Source of the DNA: Bacteroidota bacterium
GTDB taxonomy: Bacteria; Bacteroidota; Bacteroidia; Flavobacteriales; Crocinitomicaceae
Reading direction: 5' to 3'
NCBI GenBank assembly: GCA_029558435.1
Contig: JAKQEZ010000005.1
Location: 1 to 26,158, forward strand
Length of the DNA stretch: 26,158 bases
Below, piece by piece: positions 1-8,698 of the stretch. A program made the position numbers and the translations under genes. A model generated the notes under the pieces. It saw nothing but the letters and a program-made list of their open reading frames with translations, did no database searches and was not told the origin of the DNA. Each line of letters starts with the position of its first letter. Position 1 is the first letter of the stretch.

Positions 1-587
1 GGTTGCAATGCAATTACTTCCAACAATGTTTTGCGACGAAAAGCATACATCCCAATGTGTTTTAGAAAAGGATAAAATGTTTTGGAATCGCCTTTAAAAT
101 GGTAATCGTTGGGAACAGCACTGCGTGAAAAATAAAGCGCATCGTTGTTGTGGTCGGTTACAATTTTTATGCGATTGGGGTTGCTAATGTCCTCCACACT
201 AATTTTAGGATAACCAAGTGTTGCTATTTGCACCGTGTCATCATGAAAAGCAGCAATAATCTCATCCAATTGTTGCGGATTAATCAACGGTTCATCGCCT
301 TGTATGTTAATAACAACATCGGCATCAATATTTTGTACAACCTCACCACAACGATCGGTCCCACTGGTATGATGTGCTTGTGTCATTACCACTTTTCCTC
401 CAAATGCTTGCACGTGGTCAAAAATGCGTTGGTCATCTGTTGCCACAATCACCTCGTTCAGCAATGTAGCTTTGGACGCATTTTCATACACCCGTTGAAT
501 CATTGATTTGCCTTTTAAATCAATTAATGGTTTGCCTGGAAAACGAGACGACGCATAACGTGCTGGTATAATGCCTACTACTTTCAT
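1..587 (-). CDS. kdsB: 3-deoxy-manno-octulosonate cytidylyltransferase (CMP-KDO synthetase), 3' part missing
   Basis: Activates KDO with CTP to CMP-KDO for lipopolysaccharide inner-core synthesis in the cytoplasm. Reading the minus strand from the ATG at 587 gives about 195 residues with no stop before the window edge; the family is usually about 245-255 residues, so the last fifth is outside. Visible family motifs, in order: the N-terminal nucleotide-binding IIPARYASSRFPGKPL, then HHTSGTDRCGE, NIQGDEPLI, YFSRSAVP and KHIGMYAFRR. Its ATG lies one base after the stop codon of the upstream TonB receptor, so the two are almost certainly cotranscribed and possibly translationally coupled. The identification is from motifs I recognise, and is secure; nothing looks broken. 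Confidence 0.95.
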   Translation of the reverse strand, partial: MKVVGIIPARYASSRFPGKPLIDLKGKSMIQRVYENASKATLLNEVIVATDDQRIFDHVQAFGGKVVMTQAHHTSGTDRCGEVVQNIDADVVINIQGDEPLINPQQLDEIIAAFHDDTVQIATLGYPKISVEDISNPNRIKIVTDHNNDALYFSRSAVPNDYHFKGDSKTFYPFLKHIGMYAFRRKTLLEVIALQ

Positions 588-588
588 G

Positions 589-2961
589 TTAAAATGTTGC
601 TTGTACTTGTAAAATAAACGTTCTCGGTGGTTGTATATCTCCAGGTCGTGTAGAATATTCGGTATTCAAAATATTGTTTACAATAAATGAAACTTTGTAA
701 TGCTTCAAAAATTTGTATGCCACACGTGCATCAAACACCAATGCTCCTTTTTTACCGTATTCTTCGCGGTATTTTTTTAATCCCGGTAAAATGTACTGCC
801 CCAAGATGGATTCCTCAAAGATACGGTCAATATTCTCAACTCGGCTATTGTAGCGCGAAGAAAATCCAACACTCACACCTTTCCAAGTTACTTCCACATC
901 GCCTTTAAACATGTGGTTGAATCTGTATTTCAACATTTTATTGTAAGTTGGATTGCCGTTTTCATCTATCTTAAACGATGATAAACTTGCCAAATACATA
1001 GAATCGGTGTTTAATGACACAGGATTCATGTAGGTATAGCCAATCATAGAAGCAAATTCTACCTGACCAATGGTTCCAATGGATGAAAACGAGGCTTCAA
1101 GTCCTGTAATACGTGCCGATTCATTGTTGGATGCTCTAAATCCTATCCATTTACCCAAATAACCAGGATTGTTTTTATCAATGGAAAGTGGAATACTATC
1201 GGGATTAAAAATACCAAACTCAAACTCCATCATGTTTTGGTATTGATTGATAAAACCAGCCACATCAACAATTCCTTTCCAATTTTTTCCAATAGGGATG
1301 ATTTGCTTAATGCCCAATTCGGCTGCCCAACCTTTTTCTGCTACCAATTGTGGATTTGGAAAAATATTCAACGCCCCAACATTGGTTACTGTATAGCGTT
1401 CTGCAACAGAAGGATAGCGAATTCCCTGACCATAAGAAGCTCGCAAGTGGGTTCCTTTTACAGGTTCGTAATGCAAACCTGCTCTAAAAATCGGGTAAAC
1501 CGGCATTTTTGAGGTAGAATCTTTTTTCAAATAAAAATAAGAATCGCCTTGTCGTCCATCTTGCTCGTAATATTCTGCACGAACTCCCGCTGTGATGTCA
1601 AGCTTATTCCAAAGTTTTTGTTCTAATTGCAAATAAAGCGCGGCATTCATCGAATTGTGTTTACCGTATAAATTGGATTTAATATCGGTGTGAATGCCTG
1701 TTAACCCCGTTGTTAGTGTTAATCCAAACCCAAATTTGCGTTGAAATTGGTAGTCGGCATACGACACAACAGATGTTGAAGTTTGTCCGGCGTTGTATAT
1801 GTTTTTGTTTTGCACATAATACATACGTGTTTTCAAGCTGTGCGAGTTGTTGTATTTGTCAATGTATTTGATGTAGGGGTCAACATTGGCACGAATTCCT
1901 CTAAAAAATCCCAAGGTTGAAGCAGAATCACCTGCAATTGCCCCGCCCATTGGTTGATAACCCAAAGAATCGTTTTCCCACAGCATAAAATTGTTGTTGC
2001 GTTGCAATTGAGCGTTGAATCCTAATCCAACTTTCAAACCGCGCACTTGTTTAGGAAGATAGAAAAACGTTCCAGAAATACGCCCTCTATTTTCGTCCTC
2101 TCCTTGGCGATATCCTTTTGCTGTAACTTTATTGGCAGAGATAGTAAAACCTACTTGATTGAATTTTTTCCCATAATAGAAATCCAACAAATCAAACATT
2201 GGATTGGTTTTCCACCATTTTAATGAAGCCCGTTTTGGATTATCGTAAACACCTACTTGATATTTGAGATGCAATTCTCCTTGTTCTGATGGTGTGCGTT
2301 CGGTGAGTGAAACAATTCCGTTCAAAGCACCACTACCATATAAAACCGAAGAAGCACCTTTGATAACTTCAATTTGCGAAGCACTTTCCATCGGGATAGA
2401 ATTAAATTTAATATCGCCTGCATCTCCAGAAACCAAAGGCATTCCATCCCAAAGTACCATTACCCTGCTACCTGCACCATAAGCATAACCTGCTCCTCCA
2501 CGTATACTTACTTGTCCGTCCATTGTTTGCACGCCTGGCACTTGCTCAATGGCATCCTCTAAATCTTTAAATCCTTTGTTATCAATTAACTGTGGTCGTA
2601 AAACCTCAATAGAAACGGGTACTTCTTCAATGTTTTGACCGCGTCTTCCAGCAGTTACCACCACTGTTTCAATCATTTTTGCAGGCACATTCAATAAAAT
2701 TTGAACGGCTCCTGGCTGCGAAACAATTGTTGTATCGTTTTGATAACCAGCAAATGACGTTATCAATGTAACAGGAAAATCATTGGGTTGTGTGGAAACG
2801 ATGAACGATCCATCATTTTCTGTTATTGCATGCTTTGAATTGGACGAATATATTTTTGCTCCAACGATGGCTTCATTGCTTGATTTGTCTTTAACCGAAC
2901 CTGTAATTTGGCTAAACAATAAAGTAGGAAGCATGAAAAAAAATGTGGAGATGTGTTTCAT
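589..2961 (-). CDS. TonB-dependent outer-membrane receptor with carboxypeptidase-like N-terminal domain
   Basis: 790 residues. Residues 1-17 are a signal peptide (MKHISTFFFMLPTLLFS). Residues about 19-92 form a carboxypeptidase-regulatory-like beta-sandwich common in Bacteroidota receptors (GSVKD...AIVGAKI...GSFIVS). A TonB-box-like ETVVVTA sits at 98-104, followed by the plug domain to about 220, with the motifs VSIRGGAGYAYGAGSRVMVL and IEVIKGASSVLYGSGALNG. The rest is a 22-strand-type barrel, ending in Phe (VQATF) as outer-membrane barrels do. The substrate cannot be read from sequence; the compact size and the absence of a SusD partner argue against a SusC polysaccharide transporter and fit a siderophore, haem or cobalamin type receptor, which is inference. 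Divergent from dprA with only 46 bases between starts; kdsB follows one base after the stop. Confidence 0.93.
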   Translation of the reverse strand: MKHISTFFFMLPTLLFSQITGSVKDKSSNEAIVGAKIYSSNSKHAITENDGSFIVSTQPNDFPVTLITSFAGYQNDTTIVSQPGAVQILLNVPAKMIETVVVTAGRRGQNIEEVPVSIEVLRPQLIDNKGFKDLEDAIEQVPGVQTMDGQVSIRGGAGYAYGAGSRVMVLWDGMPLVSGDAGDIKFNSIPMESASQIEVIKGASSVLYGSGALNGIVSLTERTPSEQGELHLKYQVGVYDNPKRASLKWWKTNPMFDLLDFYYGKKFNQVGFTISANKVTAKGYRQGEDENRGRISGTFFYLPKQVRGLKVGLGFNAQLQRNNNFMLWENDSLGYQPMGGAIAGDSASTLGFFRGIRANVDPYIKYIDKYNNSHSLKTRMYYVQNKNIYNAGQTSTSVVSYADYQFQRKFGFGLTLTTGLTGIHTDIKSNLYGKHNSMNAALYLQLEQKLWNKLDITAGVRAEYYEQDGRQGDSYFYLKKDSTSKMPVYPIFRAGLHYEPVKGTHLRASYGQGIRYPSVAERYTVTNVGALNIFPNPQLVAEKGWAAELGIKQIIPIGKNWKGIVDVAGFINQYQNMMEFEFGIFNPDSIPLSIDKNNPGYLGKWIGFRASNNESARITGLEASFSSIGTIGQVEFASMIGYTYMNPVSLNTDSMYLASLSSFKIDENGNPTYNKMLKYRFNHMFKGDVEVTWKGVSVGFSSRYNSRVENIDRIFEESILGQYILPGLKKYREEYGKKGALVFDARVAYKFLKHYKVSFIVNNILNTEYSTRPGDIQPPRTFILQVQATF

Positions 2962-3007
2962 TTTACAAAAAAAGTTAGTAATTTCAAGTGACTAAATTAA
3001 CAAAATT

Positions 3008-4105
3008 TTGAAATACACTAAACCTATCTTTCAAATTGCACTAACACAATTGTGCGGTTTCGGAACCATTAAGTCCAAGCAACTTTTGGCAGCAGTTGAA
3101 AACGAGGAAGCTATTTTTGCACTTCCCCTCAAAAAACTGGCGCAAATTTCTGGATTTAATATTGAGTTTCTTAAAAAAATGGAACGTGATAAAGCATTGG
3201 AAAAAGCAGATGCTATTTATGCTTCCATTCAACGCTTTGGCATACAAAGTATTTTTTATACCGATGCAGAATATCCGCGCCGGTTGAAACAATGTGCTGA
3301 TGCGCCGTTGGTTTTGTATAAACGGGGCAACATAGATTTAAACAACACCCGTTTTGTTGCAGTGGTTGGCACACGTGAAGCAAGCGATTATGGTAAGAAA
3401 ATCTGCACAGAGTTAATTCAACAACTGGAAGGCTCAAACATTGTGGTGGTGAGTGGTATGGCTTATGGAATTGACATCACCATTCATCAATTGTGTTTGC
3501 AGCATCACGTTCAAACTATAGGTGTGATGGCGCACGGTTTGGAGCGTGTATATCCGCATTTGCATCGTAATGTGGCTAAAAAAATGATGGACAACGGCTG
3601 TTTGCTTTCAGAATATCCACCTGGCACTGTGCCCGACAAAGAAAATTTTCCGATGCGCAACCGAATTGTGGCCGGCATGTGCGATGCTACAATAGTTGTG
3701 GAGAGTAAAAATAAAGGTGGTTCGCTCATAACTGCAGAATTGGCCAACGATTATGCCCGTGATGTATTTGCTTATCCAGGTGATGTATTTCACGAAAACT
3801 CAAGTGGTTGCAACCAATTAATTGCCGCCAACAAAGCACATTTAATTCAAAATGGTAGCGATTTTTTGAAAAAAATGGGATGGAACAACGGAACAACAAA
3901 GCCGGTTCAACGGAGCATTTTCCCAAGTTTATCCGAAGATGAGCAATCCATTGTGCAGTTGCTAGAGCAAAAAGGCACCCTAAATTTAGATGTCATTTCC
4001 ATGCAGTTGAATTTTCCAAGTTCTAAGTTAAATGTGTTGTTGTTTCAGTTAGAAATGAGTGGAATTGTAGCGTTAGTTCCCGGAAATCGTTGTAAATTGG
4101 TGTGA
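3008..4105 (+). CDS. dprA: DNA-processing protein DprA (Smf)
   Basis: Binds incoming single-stranded DNA and loads RecA during natural transformation. 365 residues, normal for the family. An N-terminal helix-hairpin-helix-like region covers about 1-80 (TQLCGFGTIKSKQLL). The Rossmann-like DNA-processing domain follows, with VVGTREASDYG (119-129), SGMAYGID (149-156), FPMRNRI (214-220), ESKNKGGSLITAELA (232-246) and GCNQLI (267-272). The C-terminal winged-helix (DML1-type) domain is about 305-365. The start is TTG at 3008: an in-frame stop sits at 2993, no ATG lies between them, and the next in-frame Met is residue 58, inside the conserved N-terminal domain. The presence of dprA alone does not prove competence, since it is widespread in non-transformable bacteria. 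Confidence 0.95.
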   Translation: MKYTKPIFQIALTQLCGFGTIKSKQLLAAVENEEAIFALPLKKLAQISGFNIEFLKKMERDKALEKADAIYASIQRFGIQSIFYTDAEYPRRLKQCADAPLVLYKRGNIDLNNTRFVAVVGTREASDYGKKICTELIQQLEGSNIVVVSGMAYGIDITIHQLCLQHHVQTIGVMAHGLERVYPHLHRNVAKKMMDNGCLLSEYPPGTVPDKENFPMRNRIVAGMCDATIVVESKNKGGSLITAELANDYARDVFAYPGDVFHENSSGCNQLIAANKAHLIQNGSDFLKKMGWNNGTTKPVQRSIFPSLSEDEQSIVQLLEQKGTLNLDVISMQLNFPSSKLNVLLFQLEMSGIVALVPGNRCKLV

Positions 4106-4178
4106 TATTAAAAACGTAGCATTGAAAAAAATAAATACAGCTTAACCGTAGCAATTCACTTTGCACTATCTTTACTTT

Positions 4179-5564
4179 ATGAATCAACACATCGCATATT
4201 TCAAACAGTTGTTGGGCGATTTTTGCTTGACAGACGAAGACGCTTGCCAACGTTATAGCCACGACGAAACAGAAGATATTCGGCAAATTCCTGCATGCGT
4301 GCTCAAACCTTCTTCGGTTGACGAGGTGAGTGCTATCTTGGCGTATTGCTCTAAAAATTTGTTGCCCGTTACACCTATGGGAGCAAGAACGGGGTTGAGT
4401 GGTGGTGCTATTCCGCCAAAAAATGGTATTGCTCTTTCGATGGAACGGTTCAATAAAATTTTAACCATCGATGAAAAAAACCATCAAGTAATTACCGAGC
4501 CGGGTGTAATTACGCAGGTATTGCAAGACACACTCAAAGAAAAAGGATTGTTTTATCCACCCGACCCTGCAAGTAAAGGTTCGTGTTTTATTGGTGGAAA
4601 TGTTTCTGAAAACTCAGGTGGACCCAAAGCTGTGAAATACGGTGTTACCAAAGATTATGTATTGAATTTAGAGGTAGTACTGGCAGATGGTTCTGTTATT
4701 TGGACGGGTGCCAATGTGCTTAAAAATGCTACGGGCTACAACCTCACACAGTTAATTGTTGGCTCTGAAGGTACGTTAGGTGTGGTTACCAAAATAGTGT
4801 TAAAACTTCTTCCACATCCTACCGAAAGTTTGTTGTTGTTGGTGCCGTTCTTTTCTGCAAAACAAGCCTGCGAGGCAGTGGCAGCAATTTACCAACGTGG
4901 TATCATTCCAAGTGGATTGGAGTTTATGGAACGTGATGCTTTGGTGTGGTCGCAAGAATATACACAAGATTATTCCATTGCAATAAAAGACAATCACCAA
5001 GCGCACTTACTTATTGAATTAGACGGTTTTAACACCGATGTATTGATGAGTGATTGTGAAATTATCATGTCGGTGTTGGAACAATTTGAAACCGATGAAA
5101 TTCTTTTTGCAGATACGCAAGCGCAGAAAGATAAATTGTGGAATTTACGTCGAAAAGTGGCAGAAGCAGTTCGTTCTCGCTCCATCTACAAAGAAGAAGA
5201 CACGGTGGTGCCTCGTTTTGCACTACCAGAATTATTGGTGGCCATCAAAGAATTGGGCAATGAATTTGGTTTTAAATCGGTGTGTTATGGTCATGCAGGC
5301 GATGGAAATTTGCATGTAAACATTATAAAAGGCGATTTATCGGATGAAAAATGGAACAAGGAGTTGACACAAGTAATTCGAAAATTGTTTGAAAAAGTGG
5401 TGGCATTGGGTGGTACTCTGTCGGGTGAGCATGGTATTGGTTTGGTGCAAAAACAGTACATGGACATTGCTTTTAACGCAACACAATTGCAGTTGATGAA
5501 ATCCATCAAGCAGGTGTTTGACCCAAATGGAATTTTAAATCCAGGAAAAATTTTTATGGATTAA
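4179..5564 (+). CDS. FAD-binding oxidoreductase, GlcD / D-lactate dehydrogenase family
   Basis: 461 residues from the ATG at 4179; a TTG six codons upstream is a less likely start. Family reaction: oxidation of a D-2-hydroxy acid (glycolate, D-lactate or 2-hydroxyglutarate) with FAD. The PCMH-type FAD-binding domain spans about 36-214, with TPMGARTGLSGG (65-76), GGNVSENSGGPKAVKYG (139-155) and GSEGTLGVVT (195-204). The FAD-oxidase C-terminal domain follows. GHAGDGNLH (371-379) and GEHGIG (416-421) carry the His, His and Glu that bind the metal in relatives. There is no Cys-rich iron-sulfur region as in fused GlcD-GlcF proteins, and no partner GlcE/GlcF gene adjacent. The exact substrate is undetermined. 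It lies 73 bases after dprA and 49 bases before porZ. Confidence 0.9.
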   Translation: MNQHIAYFKQLLGDFCLTDEDACQRYSHDETEDIRQIPACVLKPSSVDEVSAILAYCSKNLLPVTPMGARTGLSGGAIPPKNGIALSMERFNKILTIDEKNHQVITEPGVITQVLQDTLKEKGLFYPPDPASKGSCFIGGNVSENSGGPKAVKYGVTKDYVLNLEVVLADGSVIWTGANVLKNATGYNLTQLIVGSEGTLGVVTKIVLKLLPHPTESLLLLVPFFSAKQACEAVAAIYQRGIIPSGLEFMERDALVWSQEYTQDYSIAIKDNHQAHLLIELDGFNTDVLMSDCEIIMSVLEQFETDEILFADTQAQKDKLWNLRRKVAEAVRSRSIYKEEDTVVPRFALPELLVAIKELGNEFGFKSVCYGHAGDGNLHVNIIKGDLSDEKWNKELTQVIRKLFEKVVALGGTLSGEHGIGLVQKQYMDIAFNATQLQLMKSIKQVFDPNGILNPGKIFMD

Positions 5565-5613
5565 TTGCAAAAGAGTCAATATTTTTACAAAAATCACGTT
5601 AATCGTGTTAATT

Positions 5614-7941
5614 ATGAAATTCTACAATACGATACTTTTTATTGGCTTAGCGTTTTCAGCTTTTTCTCAAATAGGAACAGGCGAGTGGCGTATCCATTCA
5701 GAAAATAAGAATGCCAAAGACGTTGTGGCAATGGGAACCTCCGTTTTTGCAGCTTTTGATGCTGCTCTTTTGGAATACAATTATGACCACAGTGAAACTT
5801 CAACATGGGATGTCACCAATGGTTTGTCGGACATCAAATTATCAAAATTAGGCTACCATCCTTCTACCAATAGTCTTTTTATTGGTTATGAAAATGGGAA
5901 CATTGACCAAGTAAAAAACGGACAAGTCATCAACATTCCAGGATTGAAATTAGCCGAAAAACTTGGGTCTAAAGTTATTTATGCCATTAAACCCAAAGGT
6001 GGATATATCTATTTTGCAACAGGATTGGGAATTTTAAAGGTTAACCCCAACAAAAGCGAGATTACAGAAACGTTTTATCCAGGTGGTGGACATGAAGAAA
6101 TTATTGACATAACGTTTAAGGGTGATAGCATTTTTGCATTGACAAGCAAGCATTTGTATTCCAGCAGTTTATTGAATCCTGCCATAGCAGATTCTGGTCA
6201 GTGGGCTATAGATGCAAAATTACCCGAAATTACAGCAGCTAATTTAGAATACAAAAACATTGAATATTGGCAAGATAGCCTGTATTTTGTTCAAAAAGCA
6301 CAAGGTTGGGGAGGTGATTCTCTTTTTGTTGTTCGAACAACGGGACCTGCAACAGTTATCAACTTGAGTACGTGGGGAGAAATTAACTCTTTGCAAATAA
6401 TTGATAATTCACTTGTAATGAACGGTAATGGGTTGATGATTCAATTTAATTCCAATTACACTACAAAATTTAGTATTCAAAAATACAACGGAACCGAAAA
6501 TGTTAATATCAACGCAACTGTTCGCTACAAAGATTTGTTGTGGTTTGCCGATGCCGCAACGGGGTTGGTAAAACGTAACATTGACGGTAGTTGTGAAAAA
6601 ATCAGCATGAAAGGAACGGCAAGAACATCCTATTATTCAATGGATTGGAGCAATGGTGTTATGGCTGTAACTCCTGGGGCTTTGATTGATAACAATTATG
6701 CTTCTTACACGCAACCGGGTTTGATGTTGTTTGAAGATGAAAATTGGTCGTATGTGGATCAAAATACCAACGCAAAAATAGAGCTCAACAAAACGTTTGA
6801 CTTAGTTGGTGTTTCTTTCAATCCTAAAAATGAAAACCAAATTGCTGTTGGGGGAGCTTCGGGTACGCCGTTACTTTTAGTTGACAAAAGTTCATTAACC
6901 GTTACAGATACTTTTGGTGTTTACAACTCGACTTTGACACAAGAAGGAGACGGAAGAGCTGTCATCTCATCACTATCCTACGATGATGATGGCAATTTAT
7001 GGATGATTAACAAAGGTAATAGCAAGCCTTTAAAATTGTTAACTCCTGATGGGCAATGGTACGAGTTTAGTTTAGGAGCAACTGCTACTAATAAAACCAC
7101 CCGTAAGCTTTTTTGTGATTACAACGGCATTGTGTGGACTTCCATTTTCAACGGTGGATTGGTGGGTTATCATCCCGGTTCTTCTGTAAGTTCAGCTTCT
7201 GATGATCAATTGATTGTACTCAATTCAGGAGAATATACGGGTAAACTACCATCCAATGTTGTAACAGCCATTGCCATGGATTTTGATAATCGATTGTGGA
7301 TTGGAACCGACAGTGGTTTTGGAATTTTATACTCGCCAGAAAATGCTTTTACAGCGGGCGCAGGAAATTACAACGTGCAACGACCAAAAATTGATGTTAA
7401 CGGCGAAGTAGATTACATCCTCGGAAGTTTATACATCACAGATATTGAAGTGGATGGTGGCAACAGAAAGTGGATTGCAACCGTCAATTCGGGAATGATA
7501 TTGCTTTCTGCTGATGGACTAACAGTTATTAAACATTTTACGACCGAAAATTCGCCCTTGATTTCCAATTCTATCATGGATTTAGAAATTGATCAAAACA
7601 CAGGTGAAATTTTTATTGTTACCGACCGCGGATTGATGTCGTATAGAGGTGATGCATCGTATGAAAATGAAAAATACGATGACGTAAAAATCTTCCCAAA
7701 TCCTGCTCGCCCCGATTTTGATGGACTGATAACCATTCAAGGCATTCGTTACGATTCGGATATAAAAGTGACCGATGTAGCTGGGAATGTAGTGTATAAA
7801 ACGACATCCAATGGTGGAACGGCAACATGGAACGGCAAGAATTTTAATGGAGAAAAAGTGGCTTCGGGGGTTTACATGTTTTGGACCGCATCCAACATTC
7901 ACAAAGGACGCTACGTGGGCAAAGTTGTTGTAGTAAACTAA
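5614..7941 (+). CDS. porZ: PorZ-like type IX secretion system beta-propeller protein
   Basis: 775 residues from the ATG at 5614, close to the 776 of Porphyromonas gingivalis PorZ. Residues 1-19 are a signal peptide (MKFYNTILFIGLAFSAFSQ). The N-terminal part (GTGEWRIHSENKNAKDVVA, then TWDVTNGLSDIKLS) matches the PorZ N-terminal propeller as I know it. Two-component-regulator-type propeller blades follow, for example NLWMINKGN, IVWTSIFNGGLVGY, RLWIGTDSGFGILY and RKWIATVNSGMILL. The last 85 or so residues are a T9SS C-terminal domain: IFPNPARPDFDG, then VTDVAGNVVYK, ASGVYMF and KVVVVN. In P. gingivalis PorZ sits on the surface in the PorU-PorV-PorQ attachment complex and binds anionic LPS; that role is inferred here. 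A generic propeller cargo protein is the alternative. recO starts 2 bases after its stop. Confidence 0.82.
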   Translation: MKFYNTILFIGLAFSAFSQIGTGEWRIHSENKNAKDVVAMGTSVFAAFDAALLEYNYDHSETSTWDVTNGLSDIKLSKLGYHPSTNSLFIGYENGNIDQVKNGQVINIPGLKLAEKLGSKVIYAIKPKGGYIYFATGLGILKVNPNKSEITETFYPGGGHEEIIDITFKGDSIFALTSKHLYSSSLLNPAIADSGQWAIDAKLPEITAANLEYKNIEYWQDSLYFVQKAQGWGGDSLFVVRTTGPATVINLSTWGEINSLQIIDNSLVMNGNGLMIQFNSNYTTKFSIQKYNGTENVNINATVRYKDLLWFADAATGLVKRNIDGSCEKISMKGTARTSYYSMDWSNGVMAVTPGALIDNNYASYTQPGLMLFEDENWSYVDQNTNAKIELNKTFDLVGVSFNPKNENQIAVGGASGTPLLLVDKSSLTVTDTFGVYNSTLTQEGDGRAVISSLSYDDDGNLWMINKGNSKPLKLLTPDGQWYEFSLGATATNKTTRKLFCDYNGIVWTSIFNGGLVGYHPGSSVSSASDDQLIVLNSGEYTGKLPSNVVTAIAMDFDNRLWIGTDSGFGILYSPENAFTAGAGNYNVQRPKIDVNGEVDYILGSLYITDIEVDGGNRKWIATVNSGMILLSADGLTVIKHFTTENSPLISNSIMDLEIDQNTGEIFIVTDRGLMSYRGDASYENEKYDDVKIFPNPARPDFDGLITIQGIRYDSDIKVTDVAGNVVYKTTSNGGTATWNGKNFNGEKVASGVYMFWTASNIHKGRYVGKVVVVN

Positions 7942-7943
7942 CA

Positions 7944-8630
7944 ATGAAACAAACAGATCTGGGTTTATTCTTGCACCGCATTGCCTACTCTGAATCGAGT
8001 TTAATTACCACTTTTTATACCCAAAATAACGGTATACAAAAATTGGTGTTTCAAGGGGCAAAGAAGAAAAAAACCAATTTGTTTCCATTGGCAATTTGTG
8101 AATTAACCTATTACCATCGTCCCGATTCTGAATTAGGAAAATTAACACAAGTGGATGCAGTAGTTCCGTTGTACGACATTCTGCTAAATCCCGTAAAAAG
8201 TTTGATAGCATTTTTTATTGCTGACATAGTAAAACAAACATTAAAAACAAACGAAAAAGAGCAAGAAATCTTTGATTTTTTAGTAAAAACAACTAAAAAT
8301 CTTGAAAATTCATCCGATTTAACCCTTTTTCCACTCATTTTTCTTGCAGAATACACCACATACATCGGCATACAACCCCATTTTGACACAACAGAACAAC
8401 CCAACTATTTCAATTTAAAAGAAGGTGAATTTCACTCCGATTTTCGTCCTGGCGAATGGTGCGAAGAAGGTGAAAATGCACAACAGTTATATCAACTTTT
8501 TAGCCAACAAACGTGTTTGCCCACTTTTAAGAAAAAAGGATTGGAATTGTTGCTCAACTATTATCAATTGCATATTCCCCGTTTTGATGTTGACAATTCG
8601 TTGGCCATCATTCGAGAGGTGTTGCTGTAG
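7944..8630 (+). CDS. recO: DNA repair protein RecO
   Basis: Recombination mediator that, with RecR, helps RecA displace SSB in RecF-pathway gap repair. 228 residues, a little short but normal for Bacteroidota. The N-terminal OB-fold region is recognisable (KQTDLGLFLHRIAYSESSLI, then KLVFQGAKKKK), followed by the helical RecO C-terminal domain (FLAEYTTYIGIQP, FNLKEGEF, LELLLNYYQLHIP). No four-Cys zinc motif is present. The start is the ATG at 7944, two bases after the porZ stop codon TAA (7939-7941), so recO is very likely cotranscribed with porZ. An open frame extends 21 codons upstream into porZ, but that extension does not match the family N-terminus. Confidence 0.93.
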   Translation: MKQTDLGLFLHRIAYSESSLITTFYTQNNGIQKLVFQGAKKKKTNLFPLAICELTYYHRPDSELGKLTQVDAVVPLYDILLNPVKSLIAFFIADIVKQTLKTNEKEQEIFDFLVKTTKNLENSSDLTLFPLIFLAEYTTYIGIQPHFDTTEQPNYFNLKEGEFHSDFRPGEWCEEGENAQQLYQLFSQQTCLPTFKKKGLELLLNYYQLHIPRFDVDNSLAIIREVLL

Positions 8631-8658
8631 ATTTAAAAAAACAAGCCAATTGTTTTAG

Positions 8659-8666
8659 TATATTTG
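8659..8666 (+). promoter_or_regulatory. Candidate -7 promoter element for the DUF5686 gene
   Basis: TATATTTG is an exact match to the Bacteroidota -7 consensus TAnnTTTG, 32 bases before the ATG at 8699 in the 68-base gap after recO. I see no TTTG at the usual distance upstream, so only the -7 half is supported. Confidence 0.45.
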
Positions 8667-8698
8667 ACAATTTATAGAAAAAAACAACAATTTAAAAG

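Noticed and set aside
150..506. 118-codon plus-strand open frame
   Set aside because: It is the complement of kdsB, whose minus-strand translation carries all the expected family motifs.
589..2961. TonB receptor as a SusC-type polysaccharide transporter
   Set aside because: It is about 790 residues, shorter than typical SusC proteins, and no SusD gene is adjacent.
5595..5607. CACG-TTAAT-CGTG hairpin upstream of porZ
   Set aside because: The stem is only four base pairs with no U-tract; too weak to call a terminator or operator.
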